Below, piece by piece: positions 18,464-26,640 of a DNA stretch of 64,000 bases. The translations under genes and the position numbers were made by a program. The stretch comes from Hylemonella gracilis str. Niagara R (lineage in GTDB: Bacteria; Pseudomonadota; Gammaproteobacteria; Burkholderiales; Burkholderiaceae_C): the NCBI RefSeq assembly GCF_000600295.1, contig NZ_JEMG01000001.1, positions 201,459-265,458 of the forward strand, written 5' to 3'. Positions within the stretch are counted from its first letter, which is position 1; every line of letters begins with the position of its first letter. The notes under the pieces are model-generated. The model had not been told where the DNA came from and made no database searches. It worked only from the letters and a program-made list of their open reading frames with translations.

Positions 18464-18503
18464 ACGCCCCAGACCTTGGAACACTGTCCACGGTCTGGGG
18501 CGT
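18464..18503 (-). terminator. Rho-independent terminator of the second amtB
   Basis: A perfect 12-base stem, ACGCCCCAGACC with GGTCTGGGGCGT, encloses a 16-base loop. On the minus strand it is followed by TTTT. It lies 45 bases after the amtB stop. The stem could also stop comM transcripts from the other side. Confidence 0.85.
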
Positions 18504-18548
18504 CATTCAGATCCAAGCGGGGAACTTATTTCCCCAGACAGGCAGGAA

Positions 18549-19796
18549 TCAGATGCCGTAGCCTTCCTCGTGCAGGACATTGTCGAGGCCAGCGGTTTCC
18601 GCGTCCGCGTTGACGCGGAAGCCCACGGTCTTCTCAACCAGGAACGCCAGGATGTAGGTCACGACGAAGGAATAAACGATCACCGTCAAGGACGACAGCA
18701 CCTGGGCGATCAGCAGCGTGGCACTGCCAGCGGAGAGCAGGCTCTCGGCACCGCCGACGCTGGCGAACAGACCAATCCAGATGCAGCCGATGAAGCCGGC
18801 CACCAGGTGGATGCCCACAACGTCCAGGGAGTCGTCGTAGCCGAGCTTGAACTTGAGCTCAACGGCCAAGGCGCAGACCGCACCCGCCACCAAGCCGAGC
18901 AAGATCGCCCAAATGGGCGTCAAGGAGGCGCAGGCCGGGGTGATGGCCACCAGGCCGGCCACGATGCCGGAAGCTGCGCCCACGGCCGTGGACTTGCCGA
19001 GCTTGAACTTCTCCACAATGATCCAGCCCAGAGCAGCCGCCGCCGGAGCAATCAATGTGTTGAGGAAGATCAGGCCGGTCTGGTCCACGTTGGCACCATG
19101 CACGCCGGTGTTGAAGCCAAACCAGCCAAACCACAGGACGGCCGTGCCGATCAGCACCAGGGGAACGTTGTGGCTGGTGGCCAGTTGCTTGCCGAAGCCC
19201 GTGCGCTTGCCCAGAACCAGGGCCAGGGCCATCGCGGCAGCGCCCGCGGATTGGTGGATCACCGTGCCGCCGGCCCAGTCAATGGAAGCACCGAAGCCGT
19301 ACACATCATTCGCCAGCCAGCCGTCGAACTTGCCTTCGGCGTTCATGCCCCAGAGCCAGCGGAAAGTCGGGAACACGACGAACGCGGCAAACAGGGCAGC
19401 AAACAAAATCCAGGGCCAGAAGCGCGCGCGATCCGCCACGGCGCCGGAAGCCAGCGCGACAGTGATGATGCAGAAAGCGACCAGGAAGGCGTGACCCGCG
19501 AACGCGCCGTAACCGGCTGCATCCGACTTGCCAATGCCATCAGCAATGGCGGAAAGACCAAAGTCGGCGAGAGGATTGCCCGCGAACCAGGACGACGTTT
19601 GGCCCACCTGCGAGGCAATACCAGCGCCGATCAGCACATAAAGAATGGCCACCACGATGATGGAGCCGAAGCTCAACATCATCATGGACACCACGGACTT
19701 GGACTTGACCAGACCTCCATAAAAGAAGGCCAGACCAGGGGTCATGAAAATAACGAGAGCCGCGCAAAGCAACAGCCACGCAAGTTCTATCGACAT
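18549..19796 (-). CDS. amtB: Second ammonium transporter (AmtB type, no signal peptide)
   Basis: A 415-residue Amt family channel. Like the first copy it has the pore histidines, here in GTVIHQSAGAAAMALA and DVVGIHLVAGFIG, and the FYGGLVKSKSVVSMMMLS signature. It lacks the cleavable signal and the Ala/Pro linker of the first copy and is clearly divergent, so this is an old paralogue rather than a recent duplication. AGGTGG precedes the ATG at 19796. No P-II gene is adjacent. A sigma-54-like promoter is present upstream. It may be tuned to a different ammonium range. Confidence 0.93.
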   Translation of the reverse strand: MSIELAWLLLCAALVIFMTPGLAFFYGGLVKSKSVVSMMMLSFGSIIVVAILYVLIGAGIASQVGQTSSWFAGNPLADFGLSAIADGIGKSDAAGYGAFAGHAFLVAFCIITVALASGAVADRARFWPWILFAALFAAFVVFPTFRWLWGMNAEGKFDGWLANDVYGFGASIDWAGGTVIHQSAGAAAMALALVLGKRTGFGKQLATSHNVPLVLIGTAVLWFGWFGFNTGVHGANVDQTGLIFLNTLIAPAAAALGWIIVEKFKLGKSTAVGAASGIVAGLVAITPACASLTPIWAILLGLVAGAVCALAVELKFKLGYDDSLDVVGIHLVAGFIGCIWIGLFASVGGAESLLSAGSATLLIAQVLSSLTVIVYSFVVTYILAFLVEKTVGFRVNADAETAGLDNVLHEEGYGI

Positions 19797-19914
19797 TGAA
19801 ACCACCTTTGGTTTTGGGTTGATGGGCTGGTCGTCAGCCACCCGTTCTCGCTCGTGCGAGCGGGGCCGCAAACGCCTGTACAGAGAGAGACTGTCTTACA
19901 GACGGCGGGGTATA

Positions 19915-19930
19915 TGCAAAAACCTTGCCC
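19915..19930 (-). promoter_or_regulatory. Probable sigma-54 promoter of the second amtB
   Basis: The minus strand reads GGGCAAG, four bases, TTGCA: five of seven at -24, all of -12, with exact GG-N10-GC spacing. It lies about 119 bases upstream of the amtB start, leaving a longish leader. It is weaker than the glnK promoter, but position and spacing fit. Confidence 0.65.
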
Positions 19931-19944
19931 GGGTGGGCTGTCGG

Positions 19945-21168
19945 TCAAAAGGGTTCGACCGGTTCCGTCGGCAGATGGCGGCGGCGCAGCAGGGCAGCGA
20001 AGCCCCAGCCCAGGGCGCAAAGTATGAGACCAGCCCCCGCGATGGTCGGGGCCGAACCCAGGCGCGCGGCGAGCGCCGCCGCCAGCAGCACGCCGATGGA
20101 TTGCCCAATGAACAGAAAAGCCGCGAACAGAGACACGGCTGTGCCCCGCGCGGCCGGGGCCATCTGCGTCGCGTTGGTCTGCATGGTGTTGTGCAGCATG
20201 AAGAAGCCGAAGCCCGCCACCAAGCAGGCCGGCGCCGCCGGCCAGGCCAGGGGCGAGTAGGCGACGACGACGGCACCAGCCCCCAGCAAGGACACGCCCG
20301 AGCGCACCAGGCCAGCCTCGCCCAGGCGGGGAATCAGCCAACGCGCCGTCACCATGTAGACCACGCCGCCCGCGCCGAACAGCGCCACCACCACGCCCGC
20401 CGCGCTCAGGCTCAGGCCCAGTTCCGCGTGCAGGTGGGTGGCCCAGATGGCCAGCGCGCCAAACCCCGTGGCCCCTTCGATCAAGGCCACGATGAGCACC
20501 ACGCGCGACCAGCGCCCGGTGACGATGGCCCAAGCCTGCCGGACGAAGCCCAGCCTGGGCGTTTCGGCTTGATCCGTGTGGACGGCGCCTGCGTGCTGGC
20601 GCGCCATGCGCCGACCCTCGCGCCAGAGCAGCACACCCGCAGCACCGAACAGCAACGTCATCAGCACAAAGGCCCAGCGCCAGCCCAGGGTGTCGGTGAA
20701 CAAGCCGCCGAACACCTGCCCGCTGGTCAGGCCCAGGGTCGTGCCCAGGGCCAGCTTGGCCAACGTTTCCTGGCGCTGCGCATAGGGCACGTTGTCGCCT
20801 ATCCAGGCCATGGACAGCGGAATGATGGCGGCCGCGCCCAGCGCGGTGAGCATGCGCGCGACCACCAGCATGTCCAGCCCCAAAGCGAATACGGCCAGCA
20901 CGCAGCCCACACTGCAGCCCAGCGTGGCCCAGGTGACCACGCGGAATTTGCCCAGCCGATCACCCAGCGGCCCGTAGAACAACTGGCACAGGCCGTAGAC
21001 AACGGCGAAGAAAGAAATGGTGCGCGCCGCCTCGGCCAGACCCACATTGAATTCACGCGACAGCTCAGGCAGCATGGCATCACACAGGCGCTGCACGGCC
21101 ATGCTGGAATACGTGGCGCAGGACAAGAGCAGAACGCTGCGACGCGTGGAAGCACTGAGTTGGGACAT
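19945..21168 (-). CDS. MFS transporter (12-helix type)
   Basis: A 407-residue major facilitator. Helix 2-3 loop motif A is FYGPLGDRLGKFRVV, and VARMLTALGAAAIIPLSMAWI marks helix 4. The sequence resembles the Bcr/AraJ-like drug or sugar exporters, but substrate cannot be told. I chose ATG 21168 (MSQLSAST...), where homology to the family begins; upstream in-frame ATGs would add an unconvincing Pro/His-rich leader. No clear ribosome-binding site helps. It diverges from a second, unrelated MFS gene about 100 bases away. Confidence 0.82.
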   Translation of the reverse strand: MSQLSASTRRSVLLLSCATYSSMAVQRLCDAMLPELSREFNVGLAEAARTISFFAVVYGLCQLFYGPLGDRLGKFRVVTWATLGCSVGCVLAVFALGLDMLVVARMLTALGAAAIIPLSMAWIGDNVPYAQRQETLAKLALGTTLGLTSGQVFGGLFTDTLGWRWAFVLMTLLFGAAGVLLWREGRRMARQHAGAVHTDQAETPRLGFVRQAWAIVTGRWSRVVLIVALIEGATGFGALAIWATHLHAELGLSLSAAGVVVALFGAGGVVYMVTARWLIPRLGEAGLVRSGVSLLGAGAVVVAYSPLAWPAAPACLVAGFGFFMLHNTMQTNATQMAPAARGTAVSLFAAFLFIGQSIGVLLAAALAARLGSAPTIAGAGLILCALGWGFAALLRRRHLPTEPVEPF

Positions 21169-21268
21169 GGGGGGAGGTGTGAAGAAAGAGGCGGCGTGAG
21201 CGTGCAGGCCGTGCGCGACGCAAGCCATGCGCGCGGCTCGCGGCTGTTCGGCGGTGGCGCTCATCATA

Positions 21269-22606
21269 ATGAGCCCCATGCCCACGCGCAGCGCCCCGCC
21301 GCCATACCCTGACTCTCCGCTCAAGCCCTCGGCCCCCTCAGAACCTCCGCCCCCAGGCCGCTTCATCGGCTGGCTGTCGCTGGCCCAGTTGATCAGCTGG
21401 GGCAGCGTGTTTTACCTCTTCGGCCTGCTGCTGGAGCCGGTGGAACAGGAGCTGGGTCTGACGCGCGCCCAGACCTCGCTGGGCTTCAGCCTGGCGCTGC
21501 TGGCTGAAGGCTTGATGGCCTGGCCCGTGGGCCGCTGGATCGACCGAGGGCATGAACGCGCGGTGATGGTCGGCGGCTCCCTGCTGCTGGCCCTGGGCCT
21601 GCTGCTGCACAGCCAGATCGACGGCCTCGCGGCTTTTTACGCGGTCTGGCTGCTGCTGGGTGTAGGACTGGCCGGGGCGTTGTACCCACCGGCCTTCGCG
21701 GTCATCATCCGCCGCTACCCGCAGGACTTCCGCCGCGCCATCATCGTCATCACCTTCCTGGGCGGCCTGGCCAGCACGGTCTTCATCCCGCTCAGCGCCG
21801 GGCTCATCCACGCCTTGGGCTGGCGCCACGCCCTCTGGCCGCTGGCCGCCCTGCACCTGCTGATCTGCGTGCCCATCCACTGGCGCGTGCTGCGTGGTGC
21901 GCCACGGCCTGAACGCGCCACGTCGCGGTCAGCCGACATGAAACCCCAGGGCACAAGACGGCCCACCCCGCTGCGTCAGCACCTGCTGAGCGCACCCTAC
22001 CTGCTGGTGGGCCTGTTCATCGTGCTCTTCATGGGTGTGTCCGCCGCCATCCCGCCGCACCTGGTCAGCCTGCTGCGCGGCCACGGTCTGCCCGAAACCT
22101 GGGCCATCCTGGCGCCTGCCCTGATCGGCGTGGTGCAGGTGGCGGGGCGTGCCCTGCTCTTTTTCTTCGAGGCGCGCTGGAGCCTGCACACCGTCAACCG
22201 CATCATCCCCACCCTCGTGCCGCTGGCCTTGCTGACGCTGCTGCTCGCCCCCCTGCTGGCCGCGCCCTTCGCGGGCCACGCGCTGTCGGTGCAGATCGGG
22301 CTGGTGCTGCTCTTTGTGGCCCTCTACGGCTTGGGCAACGGCATGCTCACCATCGTCAAAGGCACGGCCGTGGCCGAATACGTGGACCGCAGCCAAGCCG
22401 CCAGCCTCAACGGCGCGCTCGGCCTGCCCCAGGCCCTGAGCCGCGCCGCCATGCCTTGGCTGCTGGGCGTGATGTGGACCCCCACCGCCGCCTACCGGAA
22501 TGGCTTGTGGCTGATGCTGGGCCTGTGCCTGCTGGGACTGGCGGCCTTGGTGTGGGCGCAACACCATGCGGGTCGACAGGGCAGTGAATTACATAAGCCG
22601 GCTTGA
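21269..22606 (+). CDS. MFS transporter
   Basis: A 445-residue major facilitator with a Pro/Ser-rich N-terminal tail of about 30 residues. Twelve predicted helices begin at GRFIGWLSLAQLISWGSVFYL, with motif A-like WPVGRWIDRGHERAVMVGG. The WGSVFYLFGLLLEPVEQELG opening (in part) is typical of the monocarboxylate-porter-like or oxalate/formate antiporter-like MFS group. Start taken at ATG 21269; ATG 21278 is an equal option. It is divergent from the neighbouring MFS gene, and the two are not close paralogues. Confidence 0.8.
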   Translation: MSPMPTRSAPPPYPDSPLKPSAPSEPPPPGRFIGWLSLAQLISWGSVFYLFGLLLEPVEQELGLTRAQTSLGFSLALLAEGLMAWPVGRWIDRGHERAVMVGGSLLLALGLLLHSQIDGLAAFYAVWLLLGVGLAGALYPPAFAVIIRRYPQDFRRAIIVITFLGGLASTVFIPLSAGLIHALGWRHALWPLAALHLLICVPIHWRVLRGAPRPERATSRSADMKPQGTRRPTPLRQHLLSAPYLLVGLFIVLFMGVSAAIPPHLVSLLRGHGLPETWAILAPALIGVVQVAGRALLFFFEARWSLHTVNRIIPTLVPLALLTLLLAPLLAAPFAGHALSVQIGLVLLFVALYGLGNGMLTIVKGTAVAEYVDRSQAASLNGALGLPQALSRAAMPWLLGVMWTPTAAYRNGLWLMLGLCLLGLAALVWAQHHAGRQGSELHKPA

Positions 22607-22665
22607 TTCCGCAGGCGCGGGAATTAAGATCGCGCCAACCCAACCCAACCCAACAGGAGCCCCTC

Positions 22666-22812
22666 ATGCCCAAAGGTGTACAACGCAACGACAAGATGGC
22701 GAAGAAACCCAAGAAGGACACCAGTCCTCCGCCGGAATCCTCGTCCGTGTCCACCCGCCCCGTCCCGCCCACCACGGCGGTGATGCCCAAGGGGAAGATG
22801 AAGAACAAGTAG
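22666..22812 (+). CDS. Small basic conserved-type protein (48 residues)
   Basis: A 48-residue lysine-rich, apparently unstructured protein that begins MPKGVQRNDKMAKKPKKD and ends MPKGKMKNK. CAGGAG lies six bases before the ATG. The N-terminal pattern (MxKGxQRxNKxxKKPKK) recurs, as far as I recall, in small uncharacterised proteins of many proteobacteria, which supports it being real. It is followed by a short GC-rich gap. A nucleic-acid-binding role would fit the charge but is only a guess. Confidence 0.6.
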   Translation: MPKGVQRNDKMAKKPKKDTSPPPESSSVSTRPVPPTTAVMPKGKMKNK

Positions 22813-23129
22813 GTTCTGGGCCGGCCATGGCGCCTCGCGAACTTTGCCGGGCTCCCGGAACCCAAACCATCTCGCATCATCCCGAGGGTTGCATGAACAT
22901 AGGCATCCAGCCCTCGCACCTGACCAACCACTTTCCCATCTAGCGCAACCCCTTGCAGTTCAGGTACCGACGGGAATGCGTGACGCCCGGTCCTTGGCCC
23001 ATGGAGGGACTTCCGTCCGAGAGGGCATGGCGTGCCATGATGCATGCACAGCAAACGCCGAGGGGCGCTCAGCCCTCACGCAGGCAAACCACCCACTGAT
23101 GCCCCCTCCATCTGCATACGGAGCTTCGC
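22813..23129. other. 317-base gap with no recognisable gene
   Basis: I see no convincing reading frame, hairpin terminator or known RNA here. Its right end must hold the promoter of the following gene. A partial dyad (GGGACTTCCGTCC) near 23005 is too short to interpret. Confidence 0.5.
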
Positions 23130-23537
23130 ATGTCCACTGGCGCCATCCTCACTGTTCTGTCGAATATCCCCTGGGGTCAGGTCATGGAGAACGCCCCGAA
23201 GGTCGCGGACGGCGCGGCGAAGTTGTGGGGCAAGGTCACGGGCTCCCAGAAATCGACGGGGTCAGCGCAAGGGCTCGGTGGCTCCGCTTCCACGAATGCG
23301 CCGACGGAAACCGAAGCACTGCGGTCCCAGCTGCTGGTGTTGGAAGCGTCGATGATGAGCCTCGAGGAACAGATGCGTGCTTCGTCTGAACTGATCAAGG
23401 CGCTCGCCGACCAGAACACCCAACTCGTTCAGCGCATCGAACTGAACCGGGTCCGCCTGCGGCGCCTGGGCTGGACGCTCGCTGGCGCAGGGCTCTTGCT
23501 GCTCGCTGCAGTCGGCTATTTGATGCTGCGCCAGTGA
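23130..23537 (+). CDS. Hypothetical coiled-coil protein with a C-terminal membrane anchor
   Basis: A 135-residue protein of unknown function. Residues 1-40 are amphipathic, 41-62 Gly/Ser/Thr-rich, 63-108 form a likely coiled coil (ALRSQLLVLEASMMSLEEQM onward), and 113-133 are one hydrophobic helix (LGWTLAGAGLLLLAAVGYLML) with a short tail. This is the tail-anchored layout of a small inner-membrane protein. The opening MSTGAILTVLSNIPWGQVM resembles small proteins I have seen in other Burkholderiales, but I cannot name a family. It ends just before the FMN riboswitch. Confidence 0.65.
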   Translation: MSTGAILTVLSNIPWGQVMENAPKVADGAAKLWGKVTGSQKSTGSAQGLGGSASTNAPTETEALRSQLLVLEASMMSLEEQMRASSELIKALADQNTQLVQRIELNRVRLRRLGWTLAGAGLLLLAAVGYLMLRQ

Positions 23538-23557
23538 CACCTCACTAGAATGCACCC

Positions 23558-23730
23558 GCCGATCCTCGTGATCGGCAGCGTTCTCAGGGCGGGGTGCAAT
23601 TCCCCACCGGCGGTAATTGCAGGCAACTGCAAAAGCCCGCGAGCGCCCGGCCTCCGCCCTTGTGGAAGCCGGGGTCAGCAGATCTGGTGCGATGCCAGAG
23701 CCGACGGTGACAGTCCGGATGAAAGAGATC
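23558..23730 (+). promoter_or_regulatory. FMN riboswitch (RFN element)
   Basis: A short perfect hairpin (GCCGATC/GATCGGC, 23558-23576) precedes the RFN aptamer, which starts TTCTCAGGGCGGGG at 23581. The conserved blocks follow in order: TTCCCCACCGGCGGTAAT, AGCCCGCGAGCGCC, GGTCAGCAGATCTGGTG and CCGACGGTGACAGTCCGGATG, ending GAAAGAGA near 23728. Beyond it, GGCCGGG (23740) can pair with CCCGGCC (23763), a likely expression-platform stem without a T-run, which hints at translational control. It controls ribH, 88 bases downstream. Confidence 0.96.
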
Positions 23731-23817
23731 GCGTGCTCAGGCCGGGAGCGCCGCATGGTGTGCCCGGCCGTTGCGCGTGCGCCCTGATTCTGGCCATCAC
23801 TCTTTGCGAGTTCATCC

Positions 23818-24354
23818 ATGAATCAGATCCTCACCAACACCCCCACTTTCGATGCGCCCGAGCCAGCAGGCTTGCATGCGCGCCGCGTCGCCATCCTCAG
23901 CGCGAGCTGGCACGAGGACATCGTCGCCCATGCCGTGGCAGCCGCACGCGCGGAACTGTTGCGAAGTTGGAGCACGCCCCCGCGTGTCGAACACTTCCAG
24001 GTACCTGGCGCCTTTGAGATTCCGCTGCACGCCCTCCAGCTCGCCGCGTCAGGGGACTACGACGCCATCATCGCCTGCGGCCTGGTGGTCAACGGCGGCA
24101 TCTACCGCCATGATTTCGTCGCCGCCGCGGTGATCAACGGTTTGATGCAGGTCCAACTGCAGACGGCCGTGCCCGTTTTCTCGGCCGTGCTCACGCCCCG
24201 AGACTTTCACGAGCACGAAGAGCACCAGCGCTTCTTCCGTGAGCACTTCGTCAAGAAAGGAACCGAAGTGGCGCGCGCTTGCGTGGAGACCTTGGGCAGC
24301 CTCGCCAAACTCAGGCACTCGGCGTCAGCACGGCATCGCGCGCAAAGCCTCTGA
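23818..24354 (+). CDS. ribH: 6,7-dimethyl-8-ribityllumazine synthase, RibH2-like
   Basis: Forms 6,7-dimethyl-8-ribityllumazine, the last intermediate before riboflavin. Its 178 residues show VPGAFEIPLHALQLA for substrate binding and CGLVVNGGIYRHDFVAAAVINGLM (in part) with the catalytic histidine region. YRHDFVAAAVI in place of the usual THFDYVA and the C-terminal extension (HEEHQRFFREHF) match the decameric type-II enzymes (RibH2) known from Brucella and rhizobia. It stands alone, without ribBA, ribD or ribE, under an FMN riboswitch, so it is a second copy to a presumed housekeeping enzyme elsewhere. It converges with hutG. Confidence 0.88.
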   Translation: MNQILTNTPTFDAPEPAGLHARRVAILSASWHEDIVAHAVAAARAELLRSWSTPPRVEHFQVPGAFEIPLHALQLAASGDYDAIIACGLVVNGGIYRHDFVAAAVINGLMQVQLQTAVPVFSAVLTPRDFHEHEEHQRFFREHFVKKGTEVARACVETLGSLAKLRHSASARHRAQSL

Positions 24355-24370
24355 ACTCAGGGCTGCGGCC

Positions 24371-25192
24371 TCACCGCCGCTCGACGTACGCCAACACCGC
24401 CTCCAACATCCGCCTGACGTAGGGCTGGATACCCACGGCCTCTTCAGGCAGGTAGTCAAAAGGCGGTTGTTCCATCATGTAGCTGGCCTGCGTCATTTCC
24501 AGCTGGATGGCGTGCACGCCCTGCGCGGGCTGGCCGTGCTGGCGGGTGATGTGGCCGCCCTTGAAGCGGCCATTGAGCACGGCGCTGTAGCCGCTCTGCC
24601 CCGCCTCTCGGCCGATGGCGAGCAGTTGCTCGGCCAGGGCCGGGGTGCAGCTGGCGCCGTCGGCGGTGCCCAGGTTGAGGTCGGGCAGACGTCCCTCGAA
24701 GAAACGCGGCACGACCGAGCGGATGGAATGCGCGTCCCACAGGGCGGTTACGCCGTGCACGGCCTTGAGGCGCGCGAGTTCGGCGCTGAGCTGCGCGTGG
24801 TAGGGCCGCCAGATCGCCTCGCGGCGCGCGGCAATCTCGGCGGCGTCGGGTTGATCGGCCGGGTTCTGGTACAGCGGGGTGTCGTCGAAGGTGTCGATCG
24901 GACACAGGCCGGTCACGCTCTGGCCGGGGTAGAGGCTGCTGCCATCCGGCGGGCGGTTGAGGTCAACGACGTAGCGCGAATGCGTGGCCACGAGCACGGA
25001 GGCGCCCAACTCGTCGGCGAAGTCGTAGAGCCGCTCCAGGTGCCAGTCGGTGTCAGGCACACCACGCGCTTCCTCGGTCAGGCGCTGCGCCAGCGCGGGC
25101 GGCACATGGGTGCCCACATGCGGCATGGAGATCAGCAGCGGGCGCTTGCCCTGGCGAAAGCGGAAAGGCGGCTCGTTCGTGGTGAAGTTCAT
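24371..25192 (-). CDS. hutG: N-formylglutamate deformylase
   Basis: Hydrolyses N-formyl-L-glutamate to glutamate and formate, the last step of the five-step histidine pathway. The 273-residue protein matches the N-formylglutamate amidohydrolase family: LISMPHVGTHVPP, ATHSRYVVDLNRPPDG, ALWDAHSIRS and QLEMTQASYM. Its ATG (25192) overlaps the hutF stop by four bases (ATGA), indicating coupled translation. It is the last gene of the hut transcript and converges with ribH after 16 bases. Confidence 0.94.
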   Translation of the reverse strand: MNFTTNEPPFRFRQGKRPLLISMPHVGTHVPPALAQRLTEEARGVPDTDWHLERLYDFADELGASVLVATHSRYVVDLNRPPDGSSLYPGQSVTGLCPIDTFDDTPLYQNPADQPDAAEIAARREAIWRPYHAQLSAELARLKAVHGVTALWDAHSIRSVVPRFFEGRLPDLNLGTADGASCTPALAEQLLAIGREAGQSGYSAVLNGRFKGGHITRQHGQPAQGVHAIQLEMTQASYMMEQPPFDYLPEEAVGIQPYVRRMLEAVLAYVERR

Positions 25193-26640
25193 GGACGGGT
25201 GTTCTCCAGAAGTTGACGGCGTGCGTGGATGAAAGCAGCGCGCGCGCTAGCGCTTTCGGCATGCTGTCCGTGTTGCACGCGCAGTCGGCCACCGGCCCAG
25301 ACGCGGGCGACGGCCGACTGGCGGTGGCTGGCGAAGACATGGGCCGAGAGCATGTCTTCGGGTGTGTTCAATCCCTGCAGCAGCGGATGCGCGGCGTCCA
25401 GTTCCACCAGGTCGGCGCGCTGACCCACACACAAGCCCGCACCCGCACCCGCGTTCAGGGTACCGCTGGCTTGGGCTCCTCCCGACACGGCGGCCAGGGT
25501 CATGGCCGTGGCCACATGCGGCTGCATGGTTGTGGCCAGCACATTGCGCTGGCGGGTGGCCAGGCGCTGGCTGTATTCGAGCATCAGCAGTTCCTCGGCG
25601 GCGTTCACGGTGGCATGGCTGTCCGAGCCCACGCCCCAGCGGCCACCCGCAGCCAGCCAACGCGACAGGTCGAAGATGCCGTCGCCCAGATTGGCCTCGG
25701 TCGTCGGACACAGGCCCGCGACCGCGCCCGTCGCGGCCGCGCGGCGGTATTCGTCCGCGTCCATGTGGGTGGCGTGCACCAGGCACCAGTGCGCGTCCAC
25801 CGACGCGTGGTCCAGCAGCCACTGCACGGGGCGCTGGCCGCTCCAGGCCAGACAAGCGTCAACCTCGCCGGTCTGCTCGGCGATGTGGATGTGGATGGGG
25901 GCGGTCGGGTCCTGGGCACGCAGTCCTTCAAGCGCCGCGCGCAAGGCATCCGGCGGCACGGCGCGCAGCGAGTGTGGCGCCAGGCCCAGGCGTGCGCCTT
26001 GCACCGCGCAGAGCGGACGCAGGCGGTCCAGCAGCGCCAGCATGTCGTCGGTGCGGCGGATGAAACGCCGCTGACCGTCGCTGGGCGGCGTGCCGCCGAA
26101 ACCGCTGGTCTGGTAGAGCACCGGCAGCAGGGTCAGGCCGATGCCGGCCGTCTGCGCTGCGCGCAGCAGGCAGAGCGACAGCGTGGCGTCGTCGGCGTAA
26201 GCCTGGCCATTGGCGTCGTGGTGCACGTAATGGAACTCGCAGACCTGGGTGTAGCCCGCTTCCAGCATCTCCACGTAGAGGCCGGTGGCCACGGCCTCTA
26301 GCTGCTCGGGCGTGATGGCACCAGCCAGGCGGTACATCAACTCGCGCCAGCTCCAGAAACTGTCTTGCGCGGTGCCGCGGTATTCGGTCAGACCGCCCAT
26401 GGCACGCTGGAAGGCATGCGAATGCAGATTGGGCAGGCCGGGCAACACGGGGCCGCTGGCCTGCGTCACACCCGGCGGCGGGCGGTTGCCCGGGAGCACG
26501 GCGGTGAACGCACCGGCTGCGTTCCACTGCAGCAGCACGTCGCGCGCCCAGCCCCCGGGCAAGAGCGCATGGGCGGCGAACAACGCGTCCCCGGGTTGGG
26601 TCGCAGAGGCCTGGGCTTCAGGCGACTTGGGCATGGCCAT
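25189..26640 (-). CDS. hutF: Formimidoylglutamate deiminase
   Basis: Converts N-formimino-L-glutamate to N-formyl-L-glutamate and ammonia, the branch step that makes this the deiminase-type route. The 483-residue amidohydrolase carries metal-binding LPNLHSHAFQRAMGG, IHIHIAEQTGEVDAC, CLVHATHMD and GVGSDSHATVN. The family is COG0402/TIGR02022-like. The reading frame overlaps the end of the aminotransferase gene upstream by 23 bases. ATG 26634 is a possible later start. Immediately coupled to hutG. Confidence 0.93.
   Translation of the reverse strand: MAMPKSPEAQASATQPGDALFAAHALLPGGWARDVLLQWNAAGAFTAVLPGNRPPPGVTQASGPVLPGLPNLHSHAFQRAMGGLTEYRGTAQDSFWSWRELMYRLAGAITPEQLEAVATGLYVEMLEAGYTQVCEFHYVHHDANGQAYADDATLSLCLLRAAQTAGIGLTLLPVLYQTSGFGGTPPSDGQRRFIRRTDDMLALLDRLRPLCAVQGARLGLAPHSLRAVPPDALRAALEGLRAQDPTAPIHIHIAEQTGEVDACLAWSGQRPVQWLLDHASVDAHWCLVHATHMDADEYRRAAATGAVAGLCPTTEANLGDGIFDLSRWLAAGGRWGVGSDSHATVNAAEELLMLEYSQRLATRQRNVLATTMQPHVATAMTLAAVSGGAQASGTLNAGAGAGLCVGQRADLVELDAAHPLLQGLNTPEDMLSAHVFASHRQSAVARVWAGGRLRVQHGQHAESASARAAFIHARRQLLENTRP

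Noticed and set aside
18369-19799. Open frame opposite the second amtB (about 476 codons)
   Set aside because: Antisense to a certain Amt gene; Gly/His/Gln-rich composition without any family pattern.
22813-23129. A possible small gene in the gap
   Set aside because: Frames are short, start codons lack ribosome-binding sites and composition shows no coding pattern.
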